From: Paenibacillus sp. JNUCC32
GTDB lineage: Bacteria > Bacillota > Bacilli > Paenibacillales > Paenibacillaceae
Length of the DNA: 64,000 nt
Assembly: GCF_014863545.1 (NCBI RefSeq)
Contig: NZ_CP062260.1
Coordinates: forward strand, 1,488,001-1,552,000
Direction of reading: 5' to 3'
Shown here: positions 17,964 through 25,948 of the stretch, one piece after another
Layout of the letters: each line of letters begins with the position of its first letter
Numbering within the stretch: position 1 is the first letter of the stretch
Notes under the pieces: model-generated
What the model saw: only the letters and a program-made list of their open reading frames with translations
Database searches by the model: none
What the model was told of the DNA's origin: nothing
Translations under genes and position numbers: made by a program

Positions 17964-18752
17964 ATGCAGTTATACGAAACGATGGTCAATAACCATGGGG
18001 TACATATTCATGTGACGGAGGTACATCGGGAACTTAGAAATGAACAAAGCTCACTGGTTATCATCCCGGGGCTTTCCGAGTCGGCCGAGGATTATATCGA
18101 CATTATGGAAAAAATGGTAACGCTGTCGCCCAGGCATATCGTTGTCATTACGCTCCGAGGCCGTGGCCGAAGTAATTCTCCTGATTCGGGATACACGCTC
18201 GAGGATCATATCAGCGATCTGGATGCGGCCATTCGCCATCTTGAACTGGAACAGTTCGTACTCATGGGATACTCACGAGGGGTAGCCTATCAATTAGGTT
18301 ATGCCATTCGGAACCCGAAACGCATTGAAGGTCTGATCATCGGAGACTATCCGGCGATACACACCCAGCTGCCAGCGGGATGGGTGGATTTCTTTACAAC
18401 GCTGCCGCCTTGGAGAGGGAAGAAGCTATTCGACCGGATGAAACCATCGGCCCTGCATGCCCTGCAGAAGGATTCCGCGAAGGTAGAATTTTGGAGCGAC
18501 CTGTCCCGATTCACATGCCCTGTTCTCATTATACGTGGCGCAAAACCGCATCCCGGGTTATCATTAGAAGCAGTGGAACAATATAAGCTATCGCTGCCGC
18601 AGGCACGAATCGTGGAATTCGAGCAGCATGATCATAATATTTTCGAACCGGATGCGGACGAGTTTGTTCGCACCGCAGACTCTTTTCTGAGAGAGATTAA
18701 GAAGAAATCAATAAACTATCACAAGAAGGGTGTACGGACTTGGACAATCTGA
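17964..18752 (+). CDS. alpha/beta-fold hydrolase
   Basis: 262-residue alpha/beta hydrolase. The oxyanion-side motif IIPGLSES, the LRGRGRS strand turn and the nucleophile elbow GYSRG (Ser at about residue 97) are present; the acid is probably in VLIIRGAKP and the histidine in EQHDHNIFEP. Esterase, lactonase or amidase activity cannot be separated from sequence. A good GGAGGG site precedes ATG 17964. Its last 13 bases overlap the next gene, indicating translational coupling. Confidence 0.85.
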   Translation: MQLYETMVNNHGVHIHVTEVHRELRNEQSSLVIIPGLSESAEDYIDIMEKMVTLSPRHIVVITLRGRGRSNSPDSGYTLEDHISDLDAAIRHLELEQFVLMGYSRGVAYQLGYAIRNPKRIEGLIIGDYPAIHTQLPAGWVDFFTTLPPWRGKKLFDRMKPSALHALQKDSAKVEFWSDLSRFTCPVLIIRGAKPHPGLSLEAVEQYKLSLPQARIVEFEQHDHNIFEPDADEFVRTADSFLREIKKKSINYHKKGVRTWTI

Positions 18753-19786
18753 AGCTGAATGTATCACTTTTAAGACAAAGGGTTCCGAACCTCACCAGCG
18801 CGGCCAAATCCGTCGGATTGCGGCCCGCCACGGTTTCCAATCTATGTACGGGAAAAATACCCGTAGGCCGGGCGGAAGTTCGCACCATAGCCGCGCTGGC
18901 AGCCTTGGCGAAATGCAGCCTTGACGAACTGATCCTGCGCGGGGAAAGCGTGGAGATGATCGAAACGGGCATTAAGCCTCTTGATCTATTCGCTCCTCTG
19001 GCAAAAGGCGGCACCGTCGGGCTGGTAGCTCGTCCCGGTATGGGGCAGCTGGTGCTGCTCGGGGAGTTGTTTCATCACTTCAAGCAGGAAGGGTATATGA
19101 CGATTCTGCTGAAGCCGGAAGGGAACTACCCGGAGCTGCAGGATATGCTGAATGACGTAGAGCGGGTTGCTTCTTCAATAGAAGAAATCCATTCTATCGT
19201 ATCGCATGCGAATACCGATAAAGAAATTGTGTTTGCCGCGGATCGGGAGCATGTCTTAACCGGCAAGATCTATGATCTTCAGGAACGTTTTCAACAGGAA
19301 GGCATGCAGCAGATCACGACTTTTCTTGTGGACCTCAAAGGTGCGGTTGTTGATGAAAACATGCCTTACGGGCCGCTGGAGACGCTGTGGTATTTCGATG
19401 CCGATCTGGCGGCAAGACATCTGTTTCCTGCCGTGAACCCGTTATATTCCACCTCTTCCGTATTAGAAGGCGTTCATCTGGATCAGGCTCACTTAGCGGT
19501 CCAACAGCGGGCCCAGAAGCTGCTTCGCCGCTATCGGGAGCTGCGTTCGCTGGTTCAAGTACGAGGATTGGAGGCCATTCCGTCATCCGAAATGGAGGTT
19601 TATGAGCGGGGAGAACGGCTCGAAGCTTATCTAACGCAGCCTTTTTACGTTGCTGAAGCTTATACCGGACTGCCAGGCGAGCGGGTCCACTTGCAAGAAG
19701 CGCTGCATGACGTTCAAGCCATATTGAACGGCAGCATGGATCATCGATCGGTGGAGAGTTTATCCTGGATCGGGACAATAAAATAA
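18740..19786 (+). CDS. XRE-type HTH fused to a degenerate F1-ATPase beta-subunit-like domain
   Basis: A 348-residue protein of unusual build. Residues 17-67 form a helix-turn-helix of XRE type (SAAKSVGLRPATVSNLCTGK, then KCSLDELI). From residue 75 the sequence follows the beta subunit of F1-ATPase: ETGIKPLDLFAPLAKGG, then a P-loop position reading ARPGMGQLV instead of GGAGVGKTV, so the catalytic Lys and Thr are Gln103 and Leu104. HLFPAVNPLYSTSS, RRYREL and LTQPFYVAEAYTGLPGE (299-313) match the C-terminal helical domain. The DELSEED motif is lost. It should bind DNA and perhaps a nucleotide or protein without hydrolysis. TTG 18740 has AGAAGGG upstream and overlaps the hydrolase gene. Function unknown; regulation of the operon is inferred. 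Confidence 0.85.
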   Translation: MDNLKLNVSLLRQRVPNLTSAAKSVGLRPATVSNLCTGKIPVGRAEVRTIAALAALAKCSLDELILRGESVEMIETGIKPLDLFAPLAKGGTVGLVARPGMGQLVLLGELFHHFKQEGYMTILLKPEGNYPELQDMLNDVERVASSIEEIHSIVSHANTDKEIVFAADREHVLTGKIYDLQERFQQEGMQQITTFLVDLKGAVVDENMPYGPLETLWYFDADLAARHLFPAVNPLYSTSSVLEGVHLDQAHLAVQQRAQKLLRRYRELRSLVQVRGLEAIPSSEMEVYERGERLEAYLTQPFYVAEAYTGLPGERVHLQEALHDVQAILNGSMDHRSVESLSWIGTIK

Positions 19787-19801
19787 GAAGTTAGTTGACC
19801 A

Positions 19802-19846
19802 AAGCTGAATTCCCTAAGTTTGTTCATCGGGAATATCGGCTTTTTT
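19802..19846 (+). terminator. terminator after the HTH-F1-beta gene
   Basis: AAGCTGAATTCCC pairs imperfectly with GGGAATATCGGCTT (19829-19842), followed by a T run. Confidence 0.75.
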
Positions 19847-20011
19847 ACATGATTTTGCATAATATAATCCGTACGTCCCATAGCTGATACGCAAAGGTCA
19901 GTATATAATATGTGCTAGTTTGTACCGTACAGATGGCAAGAAGTGTATTTAACAACTGAAACTCTGCTGATTCCGTACGGACACGAAACTATACATAAGG
20001 GAGAAATGGAC

Positions 20012-20485
20012 ATGAAAAGAAAAGGTTGGCTAATCGCATTTGCAGCGGCATTATTGTTAACGCTTATCGTAGTACCGGTTCAGCAGTCTTTTAGCGCAGA
20101 GGGCAATCCGACGGCAACGGCCATTACGCAGAGCGCCCTGAACAATCAGTTCCACTTGGATCACGTCGTGAAGATTTACGTGCCTTCCACCGTAAAGGGG
20201 GATATTCCCATCACGGATGCGGCTCACCAAAAGTTTGTCGATCAAGCGTTGACGAAGCTGTCCGGCTGGTTTGGCGGGGCAACGGCAATACCGGGCGAAG
20301 GGGCTTGGGTGGATAACAACAAAACCTTGATCAAGGAAAAAGTAACCATCGTGTACGCTTTTGCCGAGAAACTCGACAAGGATTCGCTCAATCAAGTGGT
20401 AGACTATGCGAAGAAACTCAAGGATGATCTTTCGCAATCTGCCATTTCGCTTGAGGTTGACGGTAAACTGTATTTCATTGAATAG
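20012..20485 (+). CDS. secreted protein of unknown function
   Basis: 157-residue protein with a clean signal peptide (basic MKRKG, hydrophobic core, cleavage near SFSA at about residue 29). The mature part has VVKIYVPSTV, a KLSGWFGGATAIPGEGAW block and VTIVYAFAEKL, giving a small alpha/beta fold like other uncharacterised exported proteins. No family recognised. ATG 20012 lies eight bases after AAGGGAG; ATG 20006 is too close to it. A TATAAT box occurs near 19903, so it is probably monocistronic. Confidence 0.75.
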   Translation: MKRKGWLIAFAAALLLTLIVVPVQQSFSAEGNPTATAITQSALNNQFHLDHVVKIYVPSTVKGDIPITDAAHQKFVDQALTKLSGWFGGATAIPGEGAWVDNNKTLIKEKVTIVYAFAEKLDKDSLNQVVDYAKKLKDDLSQSAISLEVDGKLYFIE

Positions 20486-20513
20486 CAGTCTCCGATCCAT
20501 GAAGTGATCATAG

Positions 20514-20570
20514 GGGAGGTCTCCCAGCTGTCTGTTGTATGGCAGAAGAGGGAGACGTCCTCTTTATTAT
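20514..20570. terminator. bidirectional terminator between converging genes
   Basis: GTCTCCC (about 20519-20525) pairs with GGGAGAC further on and flanking GAGG/CCTC adds base pairs, followed by TTTATT. It lies between the secreted-protein gene and alkA, which converge. Confidence 0.55.
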
Positions 20571-20580
20571 GTTGGACTTG

Positions 20581-21573
20581 TTAGTAGAGAAACCTCCACA
20601 GATAAAAAGTGGCGTAAGATTCCCAGTTCGCCCATCCTGCGGACAGCTCCAGAATCTCCCTCTTCGACGGTTTCGCCTCTAGGCCCAGCAGATGTTTGAT
20701 GGCATTATGCAGTCCCACATCATCGATGGGAAAAGCCGCCGGCATTCGCAAACAGCGCATCAGCACATAATTGGCCGTCCACGGTCCGATGCCGCGGATG
20801 CCGACCAGTTGTTTCTCCGCTTTCTTTAAGCCGCCAGCTTCCAGCAGCAGTTCTTTCGTTAATTTTCCATCCGTCATAAGCTCAGCTACTCCGAGGAGAT
20901 ACTCGCATTTTTTCACGGTCATCCGAAGTCCACCAAGATCTTCAACACGCAGCGGCGCGATGTCCTCAGGCCTTGGAAACATCCAGTAAACCTCGCCTTC
21001 ACACTCGATGCGTCTGCCGAAGGCCTCGACGAAACGCCTTTTTAGCGTATACGCGTAAGCCAGGTTAATCTGCTGTCCCAGAATGCCCCAGCATAAAGCC
21101 TCGAACAGATCGGGAATGCCCATGTTGCGAAGCCCGTAGAAGGACTGTACGGCTTGACTGAGCAGGGGATCGGTCTCGGCCATCGAATAGAACGGCACTA
21201 AATCGGTGTTTAGATCGAACCAGTCCCGGACATAAATGGCTACCTCCGCCCGCTTGCTTGGTTCGGTCGGGGTGGTATTCCCCAAAAATCGAACCAGGAT
21301 CGCTTGCTCTTGATTCCTGGCGCTGACTTCGATCACGGCAACGTCATCTTCAAGCGGGATCGCCCGGTAGATGCTGTCGTTCCGAATCGTAAAGAGACAT
21401 TCATTCGGCGATCTTTGCAAATAATTGAGGTTCTCCTGAAAGCTGAATTCCTTCGGCACGAATAGCTTTAGCGTATGGATATGATCCTCCCAGCTGTCCT
21501 TGGGAAGCCGTTGTTGTTGTTCCATGGTATACGGCTTGTCGCCGCGATTGTGGTCCGGTTCATGCATGATCAT
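20581..21573 (-). CDS. alkA: DNA-3-methyladenine glycosylase II (AlkA)
   Basis: Base-excision glycosylase removing alkylated purines. The 330 residues have an AlkA-type N-terminal domain and the HhH-GPD domain: LVGIRGIGPWTANYVLMR (about 256-273) followed by AFPIDDVGL with catalytic Asp285, equivalent to E. coli Asp238. GILGQQINLAYA is the other landmark. It is divergent from adaA with a 141-base shared control region, so it is probably induced by the same methylated AdaA protein. The start could also be Met3 or Met17. Confidence 0.93.
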   Translation of the reverse strand: MIMHEPDHNRGDKPYTMEQQQRLPKDSWEDHIHTLKLFVPKEFSFQENLNYLQRSPNECLFTIRNDSIYRAIPLEDDVAVIEVSARNQEQAILVRFLGNTTPTEPSKRAEVAIYVRDWFDLNTDLVPFYSMAETDPLLSQAVQSFYGLRNMGIPDLFEALCWGILGQQINLAYAYTLKRRFVEAFGRRIECEGEVYWMFPRPEDIAPLRVEDLGGLRMTVKKCEYLLGVAELMTDGKLTKELLLEAGGLKKAEKQLVGIRGIGPWTANYVLMRCLRMPAAFPIDDVGLHNAIKHLLGLEAKPSKREILELSAGWANWESYATFYLWRFLY

Positions 21574-21714
21574 CGTTTCCTTTCGTTCCTGATCTACTCT
21601 ATACTAGTTGTACCATAAACGCGGACCTCATAATTTTGTTATCTTGCTCTTATATTCCAAAAAGCGTACAACCGGATCTTCCTGTGGTTATAATGTTAGC
21701 GGAGGTGAGGAAAG

Positions 21715-22308
21715 GTGGCAAACCGGATACAACCGACCGAAGCCCAGTGGAAAGCCATTATCGACAATGACAAGGACAGTGACGGCCAATTTTTCTACGC
21801 GGTGCAGACGACGAAAATCTTCTGCAGGCCATCCTGCAAATCCAGGCCCCCGAAATTTGAAAATGTGCGCGTGTTTCGATCGGCGGATGAAGCGAGGGCC
21901 GAACGCTTCCGGCCATGCAAAAGGTGCAAGCCGACCGGCGAGCGCCTGCCGGACCACGAATGGATCGAACTCGTTGCCGAGTATATCGATGCGCATTATA
22001 CGGATCATTTGACGCTGGATGTCTTGGCGGATGTAAGCCACGGCAGTCCGTACCATCTGCACCGGATTTTTAAGCGGGTCAAAGGGCAGACTCCGATGGA
22101 ATACATTCAGGATTACCGGATCGGCAAGGCCAAAGAGCTTCTTGCGAATACCAGCCTGGCTATTTCGGATGTCGGCCATCAAGTGGGCATAGAGAACACG
22201 GCTTATTTTATCACGCTGTTTAAGAAAAAGACGGGAATGACCCCCCTAAGCTATCGAGGGCAATATATGAACAATACGAGTGCGGAGGTGCATAATCATG
22301 AAATCTAA
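21715..22308 (+). CDS. adaA: AdaA: methylphosphotriester-DNA methyltransferase and AraC-type activator
   Basis: Sensor and activator of the alkylation (adaptive) response. 197 residues: an Ada zinc domain with Cys37, Cys41, Cys68 and Cys71 (Cys37 equals the methyl acceptor Cys38 of E. coli Ada), then an AraC helix-turn-helix from about residue 82 (LTLDVLADVSHGSPYHLHRIF). Methyl transfer from phosphotriesters to Cys37 is expected to turn on alkA and the adaB operon. GTG 21715 follows a GGAGGTGAGG site. It overlaps adaB by 11 bases. Confidence 0.95.
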   Translation: MANRIQPTEAQWKAIIDNDKDSDGQFFYAVQTTKIFCRPSCKSRPPKFENVRVFRSADEARAERFRPCKRCKPTGERLPDHEWIELVAEYIDAHYTDHLTLDVLADVSHGSPYHLHRIFKRVKGQTPMEYIQDYRIGKAKELLANTSLAISDVGHQVGIENTAYFITLFKKKTGMTPLSYRGQYMNNTSAEVHNHEI

Positions 22309-22843
22309 TCATTCGATCATTAGCTGGACACGATTGCGGCATGATGACTGGAACATAGATATCGCGGCCACGCCGCAAGGTTTATGTTATATCGGATCAC
22401 CGGATAAACCGTTCAAAGAGCTGGAGGAATGGGTGAACGCGAAATTTCCTGGCTGTGAACTATTCCAGAATGATGAGGGCATGCAGCCATATGCCGCCGA
22501 GCTGGCGGACTATTTTCAGGGGAAACGGGAACGGTTTGAGTTCGCAATGGATTACAAGGGTACCGATTTCCAGATGGCGGTATGGAATGCACTGTGCCAG
22601 ATCCCGTATGGGCAAACCTTCACGTACTCTGACATTGCGCACCAGATCGGCAAGCCGGCGGCTGTGCGTGCTGTTGGTGCGGCTATCGGGGCGAACCCGC
22701 TGCTTATCACCGTGCCTTGTCATCGGGTAATCGGCAAAAGCGGCGCATTGACGGGATATCGCGGGGGACTTGAAATGAAGACAAGATTGCTGCAATTGGA
22801 GCGAATGAACGTCTCCGTGAGGGAGACGAAGGAGTATGCCTAA
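22298..22843 (+). CDS. adaB: O6-methylguanine-DNA methyltransferase (AdaB/Ogt type)
   Basis: Suicide methyltransferase for O6-methylguanine, 181 residues. The active-site motif is VPCHRV with Cys141, and GQTFTYSDIA / RAVGAAIGANP form the DNA-binding helices. GGAGGTG lies within the end of adaA, and ATG 22298 overlaps adaA by 11 bases. The upstream extension of the frame lacks support. Confidence 0.95.
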   Translation: MKSNHSIISWTRLRHDDWNIDIAATPQGLCYIGSPDKPFKELEEWVNAKFPGCELFQNDEGMQPYAAELADYFQGKRERFEFAMDYKGTDFQMAVWNALCQIPYGQTFTYSDIAHQIGKPAAVRAVGAAIGANPLLITVPCHRVIGKSGALTGYRGGLEMKTRLLQLERMNVSVRETKEYA

Positions 22844-23549
22844 TCCTTTGCTGCAGCGCATAAAGAATCTGGATTGGCCTGCCGTACAGGCAGCTTTGGA
22901 TGAACAGGGATATGCGGTCATTCCCAAGCTGCTCTTGCCCGAGGAATGCGCAGAGATCATAGGCACGTATACGGAAGAGCAGCGTTTTCGCAGCACGATC
23001 CAAATGGCCAGGCACCGGTTCGGACTGGGGGAGTACAAATATTATCAGGCGCCGCTTCCCGAAACGCTGCAGCAGCTTCGGGAAGGCTTGTATCCTGAAC
23101 TTGCGCTGACGGCAAACCGCTGGTTGAACCGGCTAGGGCATGAAGAGAAGTATCCGGCAAGTCTGGATGAGTTTCTGGGGATGTGTCATGCCCAAGGTCA
23201 GGAGCGGTCAACGCCGCTGATTTTAAAATATGAAGAAGGCGGATATAATTGCCTGCATCAGGATTTGTACGGTGATGAGTTCTTTCCGTTCCAAGCGGTC
23301 TTTGTGCTGAATGAGAAGGAAGTCCATTACACGGGCGGGGAGTTTCTGCTGGTGGAGCAGCGGCCGCGGGCACAGAGCCGGGGACATGCGATCGCCTTGG
23401 ATCAGGGAGCGGGACTGATCTTTCCGACCAACCATCGTCCGGTGCAGGGAACAAGGGGATATTACCGGACTACGCTCCGGCATGGCGTCAGCACGGTCAC
23501 GTCGGGGACAAGATACAGCCTGGGGATTATTTTTCATGACGCGAAGTAA
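22836..23549 (+). CDS. 2-oxoglutarate/Fe(II) oxygenase of the DNA-repair-associated type
   Basis: 237-residue 2OG-Fe(II) dioxygenase. Iron ligands His141 and Asp143 (LHQDLYGD) and His216 (LRHGVS), with Arg226 (GTRYSLG) for 2-oxoglutarate, give a complete jelly-roll site. It resembles the COG3826 group often found with ada genes and proposed to repair alkylated DNA, distinct from classical AlkB. It overlaps adaB by eight bases, so it belongs to the adaptive-response operon. Oxidative demethylation is inferred. Confidence 0.85.
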   Translation: MPNPLLQRIKNLDWPAVQAALDEQGYAVIPKLLLPEECAEIIGTYTEEQRFRSTIQMARHRFGLGEYKYYQAPLPETLQQLREGLYPELALTANRWLNRLGHEEKYPASLDEFLGMCHAQGQERSTPLILKYEEGGYNCLHQDLYGDEFFPFQAVFVLNEKEVHYTGGEFLLVEQRPRAQSRGHAIALDQGAGLIFPTNHRPVQGTRGYYRTTLRHGVSTVTSGTRYSLGIIFHDAK

Positions 23550-23633
23550 AGGAGCTGGATGCGCATTCACTCATTCGTAATGTAAGGAGGGAAGTCGTAT
23601 AATAGAAGAAAGTATAGGAATGAGGTGTCCCAG

Positions 23634-24452
23634 GTGAAACATGAAGTGCTTTATAAAACGCCGAAGACCCTGCTCAATAAAGGAACCGGTTTCCTGAATG
23701 GATACAGCCATACCTTGAATCCGTATACAGGATGTACCTTCGCTTGCTCCTACTGCTACGTCCGGCAAATGCCGGTTTCGATATTCCGAAATCAGGAATG
23801 GGGAAGTTGGGTTGACGTTAAGCTCGAATCTGCTGCCATTCTGCGTAAAGAACTGAAGCGTGCCAAGTCCAAGGGGCCCGTCACGATCTTCATGTCATCC
23901 AGTACCGATCCCTATCAGCCGATTGAGGCCAAGGAAGAAGTGACCCGTGCCTTGCTGGAGGCCATGGTTAGCGAGCCGCCGGATTTCCTGCTGGTGCAGA
24001 CGCGCAGTCCGTTGGTCCGACGGGATATCGATTTGCTGCAGCAGTTAGGAGCACGCGTGCGGGTAAGCATGACGGTCGAGACCGATCGAGAGGATATTCG
24101 CAAGCATTTTACGCCTTCCGCTCCGCCGATCCAAGCCAGATTGAAAAGCCTTGAGCTGCTAAGAGACGCAGGAATACCAACGCAAGCAGCGATTGCTCCC
24201 GTCCTTCCAAGCACGGAGGCATTTCCTCAGATCCTCAGGCCGCTCGTCAATCGCGTGTGCATCGACGATTATTTCATGGGGGACGGCAGCGGAGGCAAAC
24301 GTACGAGACGGCTGCCCGTTCAGGCGTTGTACGAGAAGCTTGATCTGGAAGAATGGTATGATCCCGCCGCATATCAGGTGGTCTACGATCGATTCAACAG
24401 GGCGTTTCCGCAAGAGCAGCTATTTGTCAGTCAGAAGGGTTTTGAACCTTAA
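23634..24452 (+). CDS. radical SAM protein of the spore photoproduct lyase family
   Basis: 272-residue radical SAM enzyme. The cluster motif is Cys34-x3-Cys38-x2-Cys41 (CTFACSYCY), followed by MSSSTDPYQP and VSMTVETD, typical of the SPL-like Rv2578c group rather than of SplB itself, which is longer. GTG 23634 lies six bases after GAGGTG; GTG 23625 is the alternative. It has its own spacing of about 85 bases from the repair operon, so a DNA-repair function is suggested only by position and family. Confidence 0.82.
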   Translation: MKHEVLYKTPKTLLNKGTGFLNGYSHTLNPYTGCTFACSYCYVRQMPVSIFRNQEWGSWVDVKLESAAILRKELKRAKSKGPVTIFMSSSTDPYQPIEAKEEVTRALLEAMVSEPPDFLLVQTRSPLVRRDIDLLQQLGARVRVSMTVETDREDIRKHFTPSAPPIQARLKSLELLRDAGIPTQAAIAPVLPSTEAFPQILRPLVNRVCIDDYFMGDGSGGKRTRRLPVQALYEKLDLEEWYDPAAYQVVYDRFNRAFPQEQLFVSQKGFEP

Positions 24453-24523
24453 ACGTTAGATGGCTCGTCTAGCAGATGAGCGCTTGCTGTGTAAGATGTT
24501 AAATGAAAGAGTTTAAAGGTAAG

Positions 24524-24550
24524 GACCGGGAGATAGCTTCCGGTCTTTTT
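24524..24550 (+). terminator. terminator after the radical SAM gene
   Basis: GACCGGGAG (24524-24532) pairs with CTTCCGGTC (24537-24545), then a T run. Confidence 0.85.
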
Positions 24551-24624
24551 ATCATGCCGAGCAGTAGATGATTATGGTATGATAGGCGAAAATCACCAGT
24601 CAAACGTAGAGGAGCGAATGAACA

Positions 24625-25389
24625 ATGAAGTTGGATTTGACGGATCAAATTGCGTTAGTCACCGGTGCTGCGGGCCAATTGGGCCGGGTCATGGTCCGAA
24701 CCTTGGCGGAATGCGGCGCAGATGTGGTTATCCATTATCGGGGAAGCTTAGCCAAGGCGGAAGAGCTTCAGCGCGAGGTGGAGTCGATGGGCAGACGCGC
24801 GTACACGGTGCAAGCCGACGTGACGGATCAAGCATCCGTGAATGCCATGCGGGATGCAGTGCTTGAACACTTTGGCATGCTGCCTCATATCATCGTTGCG
24901 AATGCCGTGGAATCCTATCAATGGACGTCTGTCTTGGAGCAAGCGCCGGAAGATTACGAGAGCCAGTTCCAATCCTGCGTCATGCAAAGCGTCTACCTGG
25001 CAAAAGCCTTCGTGCCTGCCATGATCGAGCGAAAGAGCGGCCGCTTCATCGGCATCAATACCGAATGTTCGATCCAGAACTTTCCGAGTCAATCCGCCTA
25101 CGTAGCTGGCAAGCGCGGCATGGACGGCGTATACCGCGTACTCGCGAAAGAAATCGGCGAGCATGGGATCACCGTCAATCAAGTCGCGCCCGGCTGGACG
25201 ATCAGCGACCGCGATCGGGAGAACGGTACCGAGCATAGCGCCTCCTACGAAGCTTCCGTGCCCCTGAAACGCCGCGGAACGGACCAGGAGATTGCCAATG
25301 CCGTGGCATTCCTGGCCTCGGATTTGTCATCATTTATCACAGGGGCTTATATTCCGGTATGCGGCGGCAATGTGATGGTGGGGATTTAG
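24625..25389 (+). CDS. short-chain dehydrogenase/reductase
   Basis: 254-residue SDR with the NAD(P) motif VTGAAGQLG (residues 13-21), QADVTD, and the active site Tyr159-x3-Lys163 (YVAGK). The usual catalytic serine region reads NTECS, a little unusual. The C-terminus ITGAYIPVCGGNVM is typical of FabG-like enzymes. AGGAG precedes ATG 24625. It stands alone, so the substrate is unknown. Confidence 0.9.
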   Translation: MKLDLTDQIALVTGAAGQLGRVMVRTLAECGADVVIHYRGSLAKAEELQREVESMGRRAYTVQADVTDQASVNAMRDAVLEHFGMLPHIIVANAVESYQWTSVLEQAPEDYESQFQSCVMQSVYLAKAFVPAMIERKSGRFIGINTECSIQNFPSQSAYVAGKRGMDGVYRVLAKEIGEHGITVNQVAPGWTISDRDRENGTEHSASYEASVPLKRRGTDQEIANAVAFLASDLSSFITGAYIPVCGGNVMVGI

Positions 25390-25422
25390 CGGTTCGACCC
25401 ATGGATTGAAAGTGTGAAACGT

Positions 25423-25471
25423 CCACGAACTTCGGATTCGCATTGCGATTAAGGACAGGCGAAGTTCGTGG
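25423..25471. repeat. perfect 12-bp intergenic hairpin
   Basis: CCACGAACTTCG (25423-25434) and CGAAGTTCGTGG (25460-25471) are exact inverted copies around a 25-base loop with TTCGCATTGCG. It may terminate the SDR transcript (weak T run GGCTTT) or belong with the hairpin at 16714-16755. Confidence 0.55.
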
Positions 25472-25528
25472 AGGTGGCTTTAATTTAAAGTAGCTCCTAA
25501 TGAACCTCATACGAAAGGAGCGGTTGCA

Positions 25529-25843
25529 ATGGAGATTAAAAATACATATATACCTAAGTTAATTAGCTGGCAATTTGATGACGAAGTAGTTGATGACCCA
25601 GATGAGTGGAACTGGATAGAGATCACTATGGTTTTCAGTGATGGCTCTAAAAGATGGAGTATTTTGTATACGCCGGAAAGGTTACTGAATAATTTGAATA
25701 GGGCAAATATTGACCCACCAGGGCTTCATATCAAACATATGATTATAGTTAGAAGCTATCAAAGAAGCGATATACAAAGAGTGCTTGAAGAACTGGATAA
25801 CCATCAGGAATTAATCGAGGCATCAAAGGCATACGATTGTTAG
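25529..25843 (+). CDS. hypothetical protein, 104 residues
   Basis: Small acidic protein without recognised domain. It reads as strands and helices (LISWQFDDEV, WIEITMVFSDGSKRWSILYT, SDIQRVLEELDNHQ), resembling small immunity-type or Imm-like proteins in compactness. GAAAGGAG lies upstream of ATG 25529. Base composition is clearly more AT-rich than the genes before it, marking the start of a low-GC stretch that continues to about 28700. Confidence 0.65.
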   Translation: MEIKNTYIPKLISWQFDDEVVDDPDEWNWIEITMVFSDGSKRWSILYTPERLLNNLNRANIDPPGLHIKHMIIVRSYQRSDIQRVLEELDNHQELIEASKAYDC

Positions 25844-25948
25844 TTTGGGAAGTCGGCAATGACGACTAGTGTTTATGCGGACGGTCCCTCGTAAACACGA
25901 ATACATAGATGATCTCAGGAATTCAGTAAGATAGAAGGAGACGAGACA

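Noticed and set aside
18740..19786. Genuine ATP synthase beta subunit
   Set aside because: The P-loop Lys and Thr and the DELSEED motif are absent, the N-terminal barrel is replaced by an HTH, and no other atp genes are nearby.
25861..25900. GTGTTTA / TAAACAC inverted repeat between two small genes
   Set aside because: Seven-base arms with a 16-base loop and no T run; could be chance or a weak structure, not listed as a terminator.
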